Assembly (NCBI GenBank): GCA_003250455.1
Contig: QKGK01000327.1
Coordinates: forward strand, 1 to 9,695
Reading direction: 5' to 3'
DNA: 9,695 nt
Origin: Chloroflexota bacterium
GTDB taxonomy: Bacteria > Chloroflexota > Anaerolineae > Anaerolineales > UBA11579
Shown: positions 1 through 6,135 of the stretch, piece after piece
Layout: the number at the start of each line of letters is the position of its first letter
Position numbering within the stretch: position 1 is the stretch's first letter
Made by a program: the position numbers and the translations under genes
The notes under the pieces: model-generated
Told to the model about the DNA's origin: nothing
The model's input: only the letters and a program-made list of their open reading frames with translations
The model's database searches: none

Positions 1-1028
1 AACACCTGCATGATGCGGTCTTTGTCCACCTCGATCTCCGGCAGCCCGGGCTGAACCCGGGTGGTCATTTGGATGGATTTCTCGGCCAGGCTGGTGGTGC
101 TGGTGCGCGCCAGCTCTTCCACCACCCAGGAGGGATCTGTGCGTTCAAAGTCCAGGCGCAGCTCCCCCACATCCGCCATGGAAAGCACCCGCAGGTCCTG
201 CACCAGCCGTTCCAGGCGCACAGCCTCATCGCGGATGATCTCGAAGCGTTCCGGGGAGGGGTCCAGCACGCCTTCGGATACACCATCCGCATGCCCCAGG
301 ATCACGCTGATCGGTGTGCGCAGGTCGTGGGCAATGTCGGCGGTCATCTGCCGCCGGGAGGCCATCTGCCGCTCCAGGTCTTCCATCATCTGGTTAAAGG
401 ATTCCGCCAGCAAGCCGATCTCATCTTTGGAATGGACTTCCACCTTTTGGGCCAGGTCGCCGGTCGCGGCCCGCTGGGCCGCAGCGGAAAGCTCTTTCAG
501 CGGGCGGGAAAGCGTCCGGGAAAATACCCATCCCAATATCAAGGCAACGACCAGCGCCCCGCCGGCGGTGTACAGCAGCATCAAATTGATACGTGTATAG
601 ATCGGATTTTCCGGATAATATTCCTTGTGCCCGTCTTGCGGCAGCACCAGCCAGCCGACGATCTGCCCGTCTACGGTGATCTCGGCGGCATTTGCCAGCT
701 CGCTGTCCGGTACAACCTCGCCTTTCCGGTTTCCCCCCTGATCATTGTCGCGCCCTTGCACCACCTTTTTTTCGGCGTCCACCAGAATATAAGGCGGGAA
801 GCGCCCTTCAATGCCCCCGTCCCGCGGCTGGTCCTGGACCCCCTCCCAGGAACCGTGCTCCTGGTAATACTGGGCAAACTGGTCTGTCACCTGGGAAAGG
901 TCCTGGTTAAAAAGGAAATTCTCAAGCTCCTGGTTGGAATAGCGGCTGGCAATGCCAAAAAACAAGAGCGTACTGCTGATACTGACCACAACAAAGGCCA
1001 CCAATAGCTTGAGAGAGATTGATCGCAT
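1..1028 (-). CDS. Sensor histidine kinase (BaeS/CssS-like), 3' end outside window
   Basis: Membrane kinase that would phosphorylate the response regulator encoded just upstream. The visible 342 residues, translated from the minus strand, start at an ATG (1026-1028), followed by a membrane segment at about 7-29, an extracytoplasmic sensor region of about 115 residues (30-146), a second membrane segment (147-169), a HAMP linker (about 170-222, with SRPLKELSAAAQRAATGDL) and a HisKA dimerisation domain. The H-box is ADIAHDLRTPISVILGHADG, with H234 the expected phospho-accepting histidine. The sequence stops at DKDRIMQV, just where the N-box of the HATPase domain should begin, so the ATP-binding domain lies beyond the edge. 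The start is 5 bases after the regulator stop, so the two genes are almost certainly co-transcribed and translationally coupled. The ligand cannot be read from the sensor region, which I do not recognise. Confidence 0.93.
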   Translation of the reverse strand, partial: MRSISLKLLVAFVVVSISSTLLFFGIASRYSNQELENFLFNQDLSQVTDQFAQYYQEHGSWEGVQDQPRDGGIEGRFPPYILVDAEKKVVQGRDNDQGGNRKGEVVPDSELANAAEITVDGQIVGWLVLPQDGHKEYYPENPIYTRINLMLLYTAGGALVVALILGWVFSRTLSRPLKELSAAAQRAATGDLAQKVEVHSKDEIGLLAESFNQMMEDLERQMASRRQMTADIAHDLRTPISVILGHADGVSEGVLDPSPERFEIIRDEAVRLERLVQDLRVLSMADVGELRLDFERTDPSWVVEELARTSTTSLAEKSIQMTTRVQPGLPEIEVDKDRIMQV

Positions 1029-1033
1029 GGTGT

Positions 1034-1720
1034 TTACTGCTCCCGCATAAAGCGGTAGCCAACCCCGTACACCGTCTGGATATAGCGCGGCTCGCGGGGG
1101 TTATCGTCCAGCTTGGCGCGTAAATTTTTGATGTGCAGGTCAATGGTGCGTTCATAGCCTTCATAGCGGGTGCCCTGAACAAATTCCAGCAAATCGAGTC
1201 GGGAGAACACCTTGCCCGGCTGTGTCATCAACACCGAAAGCAGGTCAAACTCGGAGGGGGTCAGGTCCAGAAAGCGCTCGCCGATCTGCACACTGCGCGC
1301 GTTGCGGTCTACCCGGATATCCTTTGCCGCAAGCGTATCCGCCGGTGAAGCCGACATGGCCGTCCGGCGCAGCACCGCTTTGATGCGGGCCAGCAGCTCG
1401 CGCGGACGGAAGGGCTTGACCAGATAATCATCCGCACCCATCTCAAGGCCCAGGATGCGGTCTTCGTCTTCCACTTTTGCCGTCAGAAAGATCACCGGGG
1501 TATTGGAAACCTGCCGGTACTGTTTAAGGAACTCATACCCGTCCATCCTGGGCATCATAATGTCCAACACGACCAGGTCCGGGTGTTCCTGTTGGGCGCG
1601 GGCCAGCGCTTCTTCCCCGTTGTAGGCGGTCACCACACGGTATCCAAATTGCGACAGATAACTTTCCACCAACGAAACGATGCGCGTTTCGTCATCCACC
1701 ATCAGGATGGTTGTAGACAT
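1034..1720 (-). CDS. OmpR/PhoB-family response regulator
   Basis: DNA-binding response regulator of 228 residues, the usual length for this family. The receiver domain covers about 4-118. The acidic pair is D9/D10, the phospho-acceptor is D53 (in VVLDIMMPRMDG), the switch residue is T80 and the conserved lysine is K102 (in DDYLVKPF). A short linker leads to a winged-helix output domain (about 133-226), with LTPSEFDLLSVL, the recognition-helix region ERTIDLHIKNLRAKL and a C-terminal YIQTVYGVGYRF hairpin typical of PhoB/OmpR relatives. I chose the ATG at 1718-1720 because GGAG (1727-1730, minus strand) lies 6 bases upstream. An in-frame TTG two codons earlier would directly abut that site. It is the first gene of an operon with the sensor kinase. 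Target genes are not shown by the sequence. Confidence 0.96.
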   Translation of the reverse strand: MSTTILMVDDETRIVSLVESYLSQFGYRVVTAYNGEEALARAQQEHPDLVVLDIMMPRMDGYEFLKQYRQVSNTPVIFLTAKVEDEDRILGLEMGADDYLVKPFRPRELLARIKAVLRRTAMSASPADTLAAKDIRVDRNARSVQIGERFLDLTPSEFDLLSVLMTQPGKVFSRLDLLEFVQGTRYEGYERTIDLHIKNLRAKLDDNPREPRYIQTVYGVGYRFMREQ

Positions 1721-1726
1721 AATCAA

Positions 1727-1730
1727 CTCC
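1727..1730 (-). promoter_or_regulatory. Ribosome binding site deciding the regulator start
   Basis: GGAG on the minus strand is 6 bases before the ATG at 1718-1720 but 0 bases before the alternative TTG at 1724-1726. This favours the ATG and a protein two residues shorter than the longest reading frame. Confidence 0.7.
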
Positions 1731-1744
1731 AGATTCTTGATTGC

Positions 1745-1771
1745 AGTATATCAAATTTTATCCTCAGACAA
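1745..1771 (-). promoter_or_regulatory. Candidate promoter of the two-component operon
   Basis: On the minus strand, TATACT (1745-1750) is preceded by TG plus one base, an extended -10 pattern. A weak -35 candidate TTGTCT lies at 1766-1771 with only 15 bases between, shorter than the usual 17. The spacing to the regulator start gives a leader of about 20 bases. This was read by eye only; the extended -10 is the stronger part. Confidence 0.4.
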
Positions 1772-1887
1772 TGCCATTTTTTCAGAAGAAAAGATGCTCC
1801 ACCAGAAGGATGATTGCACCTCCCCCTAACTATACGCTGCCGTAATTAACCGCCTGTAAGGGGAATGTGTAGAAATTGTGTAGATAG

Positions 1888-2011
1888 TTCCCGCCCTTCT
1901 GGCGGGAATCCGCTCTTTCCTGCTGGGGCTCCCTCTTCCTGGATGCCCGCCTGCGCGGGCATGACATTTTTTTCCTTTTATGTGTCTTTCCCGCATGCTT
2001 TTAGCGGGAAA
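1888..2011. repeat. Cluster of three REP-like CCCGC/GCGGG hairpins
   Basis: Three inverted repeats sit within 124 bases. TTCCCGCC (1888-1895) pairs with GGCGGGAA (1901-1908) around a 5-base loop. ATGCCCGC (1943-1950) pairs with GCGGGCAT (1955-1962) around CTGC. TTTCCCGC (1987-1994) pairs with GCGGGAAA (2004-2011) around a 9-base loop. Arms share the core CCCGC/GCGGG. The second hairpin with its flank resembles widely dispersed REP-like intergenic palindromes whose spurious translation gives the peptide MPACAGMT, which this stretch does encode on the plus strand. Whether it is repeated in this genome cannot be seen here. No tyrosine-transposase (RAYT) gene is in the window. Confidence 0.65.
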
Positions 2012-2183
2012 CCATTTTCTTGCCCCCTCTTTTCACTGTTAGTGACTTCTTCTTCCTCCCGCTTCTTTTTTAAATTCCTCCGCTCTAAGCCTTCGGCTTC
2101 CACATGGATAGCTGTCCGGTGCAACCGTCATTTTTCTGTTTCGGGCGTTTCACACCCTCAACCCCCCAAAGCGTTAAACCAAA
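2012..2183. other. Non-coding stretch, pyrimidine-rich on the plus strand
   Basis: Together with the hairpin cluster and the regulator promoter region, this belongs to a roughly 520-base gap between genes. Positions about 2013-2085 are strongly C/T-rich on the plus strand. A small hairpin, AAGCC-TTC-GGCTT, lies around 2088-2100 without a T-run. A plus-strand reading frame crosses the region, but its translation is low-complexity (Ser/Phe/Pro runs) and contains the repeat-derived PACAGMT peptide, so I do not call a gene. Confidence 0.5.
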
Positions 2184-2213
2184 TCAGCAGCGGAAGGAGT
2201 CTTCCGCCGCTGA
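2184..2213 (-). terminator. Terminator-like hairpin after the Ig-domain lipoprotein gene
   Basis: A 13-bp stem (2184-2196 with 2201-2213) closes a 4-base loop about 31 bases beyond the lipoprotein stop. The one non-Watson-Crick position is a G-U wobble in minus-strand RNA but an A-C mismatch in plus-strand RNA, so the structure fits minus-strand transcripts. The tail that follows (ATTTGGTTT) is only moderately T-rich, so it may be a weak terminator or a 3'-protecting stem. Confidence 0.6.
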
Positions 2214-2244
2214 CAGATCACAGGTCACAAGTTATTTTCCCGGC

Positions 2245-3474
2245 TCATGGATTGCGGATGCTGGGGACAAGCCAGAAGATGGTGTTGTTCGAAGATGTGG
2301 ATTTCGATTCCATATCCAGGATGAAATACACTTCTTTCCCGACGAGCTTGGACAGGTCAATGTTGACCAGGGTGGTTTTGCCATCATGGCTCTCTACCCA
2401 TTCCTCCAGCACGCCGCTTGCGCCGCCCTTCACCTGGTAGGAGACACGCACTTCCATTTTGCAGTCTTTGCTGTCTTCCACGCAGCCAACCTGGGCCACA
2501 AAGCGATCACCGGTCTGCACCGTATAGAGCGGGTAGATGCCGCGTATACGCTGTTCTGTGGAAACCTTTACCAGGATTGCCGGTTCGTCTTCCCATTTCC
2601 CGGTCTCCAGCTGGAAGCTGTTGGTGAACCTGACCGTATTCTTGAAGAGCGTGTTGTTACTATCGCAGTATAAAGTCGACTCGTCCGTCTTCCAGGTCGC
2701 CTGGCAGAAGTTGGCGGCAAAGTCATAGCTGTGCACGGCCTCTGCATCCACTACCTTGATCTTCATCTCAATCGGGGTTTTGGTGCCGTAACCGAGCCCA
2801 AATTTCACTTTATCTTCATCCCGCAGCAGCCAATAGCCCTTATAGTTGCCTTTGGTGTCCGGGGTCTTCATCGACATGGCAATGTCCACGGTTTCGCCGG
2901 GGGCTACCTTTTTGGGGAATGGCGTGGCGATTCCGCCAATCTTGTCACCGCTGTCAAAGACGATCTCGTATTTCGTTGTCCAGGTGCACGAGCCGACGTT
3001 CTTGATCCGCCAGACCTTGGTGAACTTTGTGCTGGTCGGGAAGGTCTCTCCGCTGGCGCCGGTAATATCAGCGATAAATTGGGCTGCATTACACACCTTC
3101 GGCGTGCTGGTGGCTGCTGGGGTAGCCGTTTTGGCTGGCGCAGACGTGTTGGTTGGCAGCGGTGTGTTGGTTGGCAGTGGTGTGTTGGTGACTGTGGGTT
3201 CAGTTGTGGAGGTTGCCGGGACGGACGTGGCTGTCGCCGGGACTTGCGTGGCCGTAGCGGTAGGCTGGCTGGCAGCAACTTCGGTATTTTCCACTACCTG
3301 GGTAGCAGCTACCTGGGTTTCCACCGCTTGCTGAACCGCACGGGTCTGTTCCACGTATTGAGCCACGCTGGTTGCCGCGATATCCCCTGGCGTTTGCGTG
3401 GCGGGGGCCTGCACTGCGCCGCAGGCTGCAAGCAGACCACCCAAAACAAGGGTTACAAATATCTTCCTGAACAT
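2245..3474 (-). CDS. Lipoprotein with NBR1-like Ig domain and Thr/Pro-rich linker
   Basis: A 409-residue surface lipoprotein of unknown role. The signal peptide ends in lipobox LLAAC, with C18 as the lipidated residue. A helical, Gln/Ala/Val-rich stretch (about 30-66) is followed by a Thr/Pro/Ala-rich linker (about 70-126) containing TNTPLP repeats. Residues about 128-243 match the NBR1 'four-tryptophan' Ig-like domain: KVWRIKNVGSCTWTTKYEIV, then APGETVDIAMSMKTPDTKGNYKGYW and a closing beta-strand. Residues about 250-409 form a further beta-rich region with cysteines C257, C270, C331 and C338, which could form disulfides; I do not recognise it. In minus-strand RNA, AAAGGA is followed by 7 bases before the ATG, a good start. 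The gene is flanked by a divergent acetyltransferase gene and appears monocistronic. By family knowledge such domains mediate protein or carbohydrate contacts; the partner here is unknown. Confidence 0.9.
   Translation of the reverse strand: MFRKIFVTLVLGGLLAACGAVQAPATQTPGDIAATSVAQYVEQTRAVQQAVETQVAATQVVENTEVAASQPTATATQVPATATSVPATSTTEPTVTNTPLPTNTPLPTNTSAPAKTATPAATSTPKVCNAAQFIADITGASGETFPTSTKFTKVWRIKNVGSCTWTTKYEIVFDSGDKIGGIATPFPKKVAPGETVDIAMSMKTPDTKGNYKGYWLLRDEDKVKFGLGYGTKTPIEMKIKVVDAEAVHSYDFAANFCQATWKTDESTLYCDSNNTLFKNTVRFTNSFQLETGKWEDEPAILVKVSTEQRIRGIYPLYTVQTGDRFVAQVGCVEDSKDCKMEVRVSYQVKGGASGVLEEWVESHDGKTTLVNIDLSKLVGKEVYFILDMESKSTSSNNTIFWLVPSIRNP
3146..3181 (-). repeat. 18-bp tandem repeat encoding TNTPLP
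   Basis: Two adjacent 18-base units (3146-3163 and 3164-3181) differ by a single base, and a partial third unit continues to about 3190. They encode the TNTPLP repeats of the lipoprotein linker. Near-identity at the DNA level indicates recent duplication in frame. A change in copy number would lengthen or shorten the linker by six residues without breaking the frame. Confidence 0.8.
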
Positions 3475-3782
3475 GTTCTATCCTTTACCGACAACTCGGC
3501 AATCCCTCTACACGCTTACTACTTATGGATAACCCGAATCACAGACTCCTGCCCAATTTGGGAAGCAGACCGTGCGTGGAAATTCGGATCCCCGTGAAAT
3601 TCTAATTATTCATCGATTAAACGAATCAGATGTTCAGGTTGTTCCCGGCGCGGCAGCCAATTTCCCGCTTTTCTCCGCCTTTCCCTGCATTCACGCGTCC
3701 TCCTCTGGGCTGATTTTTCTCAAACGCACCCCCCAAACTCCCTAAATAATGGTATCCTCTCAAAAAAAATCCGATTGCGCCA
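3475..3782. other. Divergent intergenic region
   Basis: About 300 bases separate the divergently transcribed lipoprotein and acetyltransferase genes, so both promoters should lie here. On the minus side, AAAGGA is placed correctly for the lipoprotein start. On the plus side, TGG-TATCCT (3750-3758) is a weak extended -10 candidate without a good -35. An AT-rich patch lies at about 3596-3625. I see no RNA gene, long repeat or convincing small gene. Confidence 0.5.
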
Positions 3783-3788
3783 AAAGGA
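3783..3788 (+). promoter_or_regulatory. Ribosome binding site deciding the GNAT start
   Basis: AAAGGA lies 5 bases before the ATG at 3794. The upstream in-frame ATG at 3749 has no purine-rich site before it, and the 15 residues it would add are not part of a GNAT fold. The ATG at 3794 is therefore preferred. Confidence 0.7.
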
Positions 3789-3793
3789 TCCCG

Positions 3794-4669
3794 ATGACCT
3801 ACGAATTTAAATTCCTCTCCGGGGTAGACACCCACCTGCTGTACCAGACCTTCCTATCTGCCTTCTCCGACTACGTCCAGGACGTCAGCCATGTGACCGA
3901 AACCAATTTCGTCAACCGCTTCACCCGCGGCGGCGTGGACTACGCCGCCTCTGTGGGCGTATATTTTCAGGGGGAACTGGTCGGCTTCACCATCATCGCC
4001 CTGGACAACTACAAAGGCACATCCGCCGCCTTCGATGCCATGACCGGGCTGGTCAAAGCGCACCGCGGCAAGGGGCTGGCCAAAGCCATCTTTGAACACG
4101 CCCTGCCCAAACTGCGCGAAAAAGGCGTGGAAAACTTCTACCTGGAAGTGATCCAGGAGAACGAGCCCGCCGTGCGCGCCTATGAAAAAACCGGTTTCTC
4201 CATCGAACGGGAAATGGACGCCTTTGGCCTTTCCGCAGATGCCCCCCGGCTGGAACCACCCGCAGGGCTGAACGTTGAGATCCGGCCTATCCAGCGAGCA
4301 GACCTGCAGCAGGCTGACCAATTCTTTGATTGGCAGCCTTCCTGGGAGAACAGCCTCGCCAGCATCCAGCGCGTCCCCGACGAGGTCATTTGCCTGGGGG
4401 CTTTCCAGGAAGAAAAACTGGTCGGCGCGCTGGCACACCACCCGGCCTCTACCTGGCTGCTCTCCCTGGCGGTAGATCCGGCCTCCCGGCGGCAAAAGGT
4501 GGGCACCGCCCTGCTGGCCGAACTGCAAGCACGGCTCGGCGAAAAATTCAACACGATCAAGGTGGTCAACGTGGACCATGCCGACGAGGGTATGCTGCGC
4601 TTTCTGGAACAGACCGGGTTCGAAGTTCTGATCAACCAATACGAAATGAAACTGGCTATTGAAGCCTGA
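3794..4669 (+). CDS. Tandem GNAT-family N-acetyltransferase
   Basis: A 291-residue cytoplasmic enzyme predicted to transfer an acyl group from acyl-CoA to an amine. Two GNAT domains lie in tandem. The N-terminal one (about 1-145) has the acetyl-CoA loop in LVKAHRGKGLAKAIFEHAL, followed by the motif-B part NEPAVRAYEKTGFSIER. The C-terminal one (about 155-291) has LAVDPASRRQKVGTALLAEL, with RRQKVG as the pyrophosphate-loop equivalent, then EGMLRFLEQTGFEVLINQYE. Both halves keep the R/Q-x-x-G-x-G/A-type loop, although the second is less canonical. Two-domain GNATs are common and their substrates cannot be read from the sequence. The DJ-1-like gene follows 68 bases later on the same strand, so partial co-transcription is possible. 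Confidence 0.88.
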   Translation: MTYEFKFLSGVDTHLLYQTFLSAFSDYVQDVSHVTETNFVNRFTRGGVDYAASVGVYFQGELVGFTIIALDNYKGTSAAFDAMTGLVKAHRGKGLAKAIFEHALPKLREKGVENFYLEVIQENEPAVRAYEKTGFSIEREMDAFGLSADAPRLEPPAGLNVEIRPIQRADLQQADQFFDWQPSWENSLASIQRVPDEVICLGAFQEEKLVGALAHHPASTWLLSLAVDPASRRQKVGTALLAELQARLGEKFNTIKVVNVDHADEGMLRFLEQTGFEVLINQYEMKLAIEA

Positions 4670-4696
4670 ATTGACTCAAAATATCCTCGGTCTGCA

Positions 4697-4705
4697 TGGT
4701 AGAAT
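4697..4705 (+). promoter_or_regulatory. Candidate extended -10 promoter of the DJ-1/PfpI gene
   Basis: TGG followed by TAGAAT (4700-4705) gives an extended -10 pattern about 33 bases before the chosen start. A TTGACT lies at 4671-4676, but 23 bases away, too far for a standard -35. Evidence is by eye only. It would allow expression independent of the upstream acetyltransferase gene. Confidence 0.35.
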
Positions 4706-4724
4706 CAATATCATCTACCGAAAC

Positions 4725-4731
4725 AAAGGAG
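4725..4731 (+). promoter_or_regulatory. Ribosome binding site deciding the DJ-1/PfpI start
   Basis: AAAGGAG lies 6 bases before the ATG at 4738 and only 3 bases before the adjacent in-frame ATG at 4735. A longer in-frame ATG at 4696 has no such site and overlaps the candidate promoter. The start at 4738 is preferred. Confidence 0.75.
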
Positions 4732-4737
4732 ATTATG

Positions 4738-5256
4738 ATGTCTTTAAAAAATAAACGTATCGCCGTTCTGGCGGAAGAACAGTATGACCTTTTGGAATTA
4801 TGGTATCCGACCATCCGCATGAAAGAAGAAGGCGCAGAGGTCGTGATCATTGGCACAGGCAAACCATCCTATAAAAGCAAAGAGGGCAAGATTGTGGAAG
4901 TGGATATGAACGCCGACGATGCTGATGGCGACGATTTTGACGGGATCATCATCCCCGGCGGCTTTGCCCCCGACAAAATGCGCCGCTACCCGGCTGTGCT
5001 GGACTTGGTGCGCAAAATCTACTATGCGGGGAAGCCATTTGCCTTTATTTGCCACGCAGGTTGGGTGCCGATCTCGGCCAAGATCGTAGAAGGCAAAAAG
5101 GTCACCTCCACGATTGGCATCAGGGACGACCTGCTCAATGCGGGCGCCATCTGGGTAGACCAGGAAGTGGTTGTAGACGGAACGATGATCACCTCGCGCA
5201 GCCCCAACGATCTGCCCGCTTTCTGCAGGGCATTCATCGCCGCCTTCGAAGATTAA
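4738..5256 (+). CDS. DJ-1/PfpI-family protein (class I amidotransferase-like fold)
   Basis: A 172-residue cytoplasmic protein, full length for the family. It starts with the beta-strand KRIAVLAEEQYDLLELWYP and has DGIIIPGGFAPDKMRR and the nucleophile elbow FAFICHAGWVP, with C105 followed by H106, the pair expected at the active site. Family members are described as intracellular peptidases, glyoxalases or protein/nucleotide deglycases acting on glycation damage; assigned activities are debated. Aligning by eye to the archaeal PfpI homologue, the acidic residue that tunes the cysteine falls on D17 rather than a glutamate, and the partner-subunit acidic residue on D79. The exact substrate is not inferable. 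The gene is followed by a strong terminator, so it ends its transcript. Confidence 0.9.
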   Translation: MSLKNKRIAVLAEEQYDLLELWYPTIRMKEEGAEVVIIGTGKPSYKSKEGKIVEVDMNADDADGDDFDGIIIPGGFAPDKMRRYPAVLDLVRKIYYAGKPFAFICHAGWVPISAKIVEGKKVTSTIGIRDDLLNAGAIWVDQEVVVDGTMITSRSPNDLPAFCRAFIAAFED

Positions 5257-5266
5257 CGGGACGAAA

Positions 5267-5281
5267 ACTCCCCTGGGGAGT
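5267..5281. repeat. Short perfect inverted repeat
   Basis: ACTCCCC-T-GGGGAGT lies 10 bases after the DJ-1/PfpI stop. The loop would have to open to at least three bases and there is no T-run, so it is not a terminator by itself. It may be chance or a protein-binding palindrome. Confidence 0.3.
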
Positions 5282-5332
5282 AATCCCTCCGCAGACAAAT
5301 CTGTTTCTTATACGCGTGACAAAATAATATTC

Positions 5333-5364
5333 ATAAAAAAACCGCCGTACGGCGGTTTTTTTAT
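5333..5364. terminator. Bidirectional intrinsic terminator
   Basis: A perfect 32-bp palindrome consists of a CCGCC-GTAC-GGCGG core flanked by seven A on the left and seven T on the right. On either strand it gives a GC-rich stem followed by a U-run. It lies between the plus-strand DJ-1/PfpI gene and the convergent minus-strand membrane protein gene, so it can end both transcripts. Confidence 0.95.
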
Positions 5365-5510
5365 ACTCCCAGAATTGTTAATCAGCCTACTACTTTATCA
5401 AAGCTAAAAGGATGGTTTGAAAGCAAAATCAAACATTGACGGCTTTTTTCACGCATCTGCAGCCAGCCTTTGACCAAGTATAAAGTATTCCGTTTATAAA
5501 CTACAGAACA
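5365..5510. other. Short intergenic region with an in-frame downstream extension
   Basis: On the minus strand, the frame of the small membrane protein stays open for 42 codons after its TAG stop, ending at TGA (5382-5384). The peptide would include VKGWLQMREKSRQCLILL. I do not recognise it. It may be chance or the remains of a longer gene. Confidence 0.25.
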
Positions 5511-6059
5511 CTACAACTGCGCAGAGATTTTATCCACCAGGCCCTGGGCGAAGTCTTCAATGCGCTGGTTGGCAGTATCATCGGCCTGGTTGCTGCCCGT
5601 CCCATTCATGAAAAGCTGGATATCTATCTGTCCGGTTTTGGTTACCAGCGGATGATCGTACTGGATAGTCTGGAAATAACCTTCCCACCCCTGCAGGAGG
5701 GACATCTCCGTACTGTTGAGCGCATACTGCTTATTCGTACCGTTCAGGCAGTCCGAATATACCGCATTCCCCACCGAGGAAATGGTCAGGTCTTCACAAA
5801 TGTGTGACCCGACATCCTCATGATGGTAAGACAAAATCAGTGCGGGCATTTCTCCCGCCCCCGCGGCCGCACTGGTCGGCGTGGGGGTCGAGGCAGTCGA
5901 CTTCCGCCGGTTGGAACCCGAAATGCGGACAAAACTGCTGGTTAAGATCAACAAGAGCATGATCAGATAAAACACTTTGGACACATTGGAAGTGCCCCCT
6001 GCGCTTTTTTTGTTCTTATTATTCCCGGTGGGGTGGGCTGGCTTTTTCTTGGAACTCAT
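5511..6059 (-). CDS. Small single-pass membrane protein of unknown function
   Basis: 182 residues; I do not recognise the family. A basic, low-complexity N-terminus (residues 1-28, rich in Lys, Asn, Ser and Gly) precedes one hydrophobic segment (about 29-45), then RRK and a Thr/Pro/Ala linker (about 53-69). The rest (about 70-182) looks like a small globular domain with two cysteines (C88 in SHICEDLTI, C104 in VYSDCLNG) that could form a disulfide if exported. The net charge pattern does not settle topology, but the Pro/Thr linker after the membrane segment suggests an outside C-terminal domain. GGAGG lies 7 bases before the ATG. It begins 76 bases after the htrA-like stop on the same strand with no terminator between, so it is probably in the same transcript and may be a partner or substrate of the protease. 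Confidence 0.8.
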   Translation of the reverse strand: MSSKKKPAHPTGNNKNKKSAGGTSNVSKVFYLIMLLLILTSSFVRISGSNRRKSTASTPTPTSAAAGAGEMPALILSYHHEDVGSHICEDLTISSVGNAVYSDCLNGTNKQYALNSTEMSLLQGWEGYFQTIQYDHPLVTKTGQIDIQLFMNGTGSNQADDTANQRIEDFAQGLVDKISAQL

Positions 6060-6135
6060 TCTTTATCCTCCAATTATCATGGCAGGGCAGCGTCGCAAAA
6101 GGCGCTGCGCTGTTCGTTTTATAATCAGCAGTTCT

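Noticed and set aside
69..1007. Long plus-strand open frame (312 codons)
   Set aside because: It is antisense to the sensor kinase, whose minus-strand translation has full HAMP and H-box motifs. The plus-strand product has no recognisable domain.
1888..2011. CRISPR array
   Set aside because: The three hairpins differ in sequence and spacing, and there are no regular direct repeats separated by unique spacers.
1865..2440. Plus-strand open frame (191 codons) through the hairpin cluster
   Set aside because: Its translation is low-complexity and includes the PACAGMT peptide typical of false genes called over REP-like repeats. It also runs into the antisense of the lipoprotein gene.
2731..3597. 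Plus-strand open frame (288 codons)
   Set aside because: It is antisense to the lipoprotein gene. The Gly/Cys/Trp-rich product is the mirror of the Thr/Pro linker.
3626..3835. Minus-strand small open frame (69 codons)
   Set aside because: It overlaps the start of the GNAT gene on the opposite strand, has no evident ribosome binding site and shows no domain-like pattern.
3854..4639. Minus-strand open frame (261 codons)
   Set aside because: It is antisense to the tandem GNAT gene, which has both acetyl-CoA loops and a placed ribosome binding site.
4671..4676. TTGACT as a -35 box for the DJ-1/PfpI gene
   Set aside because: It lies 23 bases from the TAGAAT -10 candidate, too far for a standard promoter.
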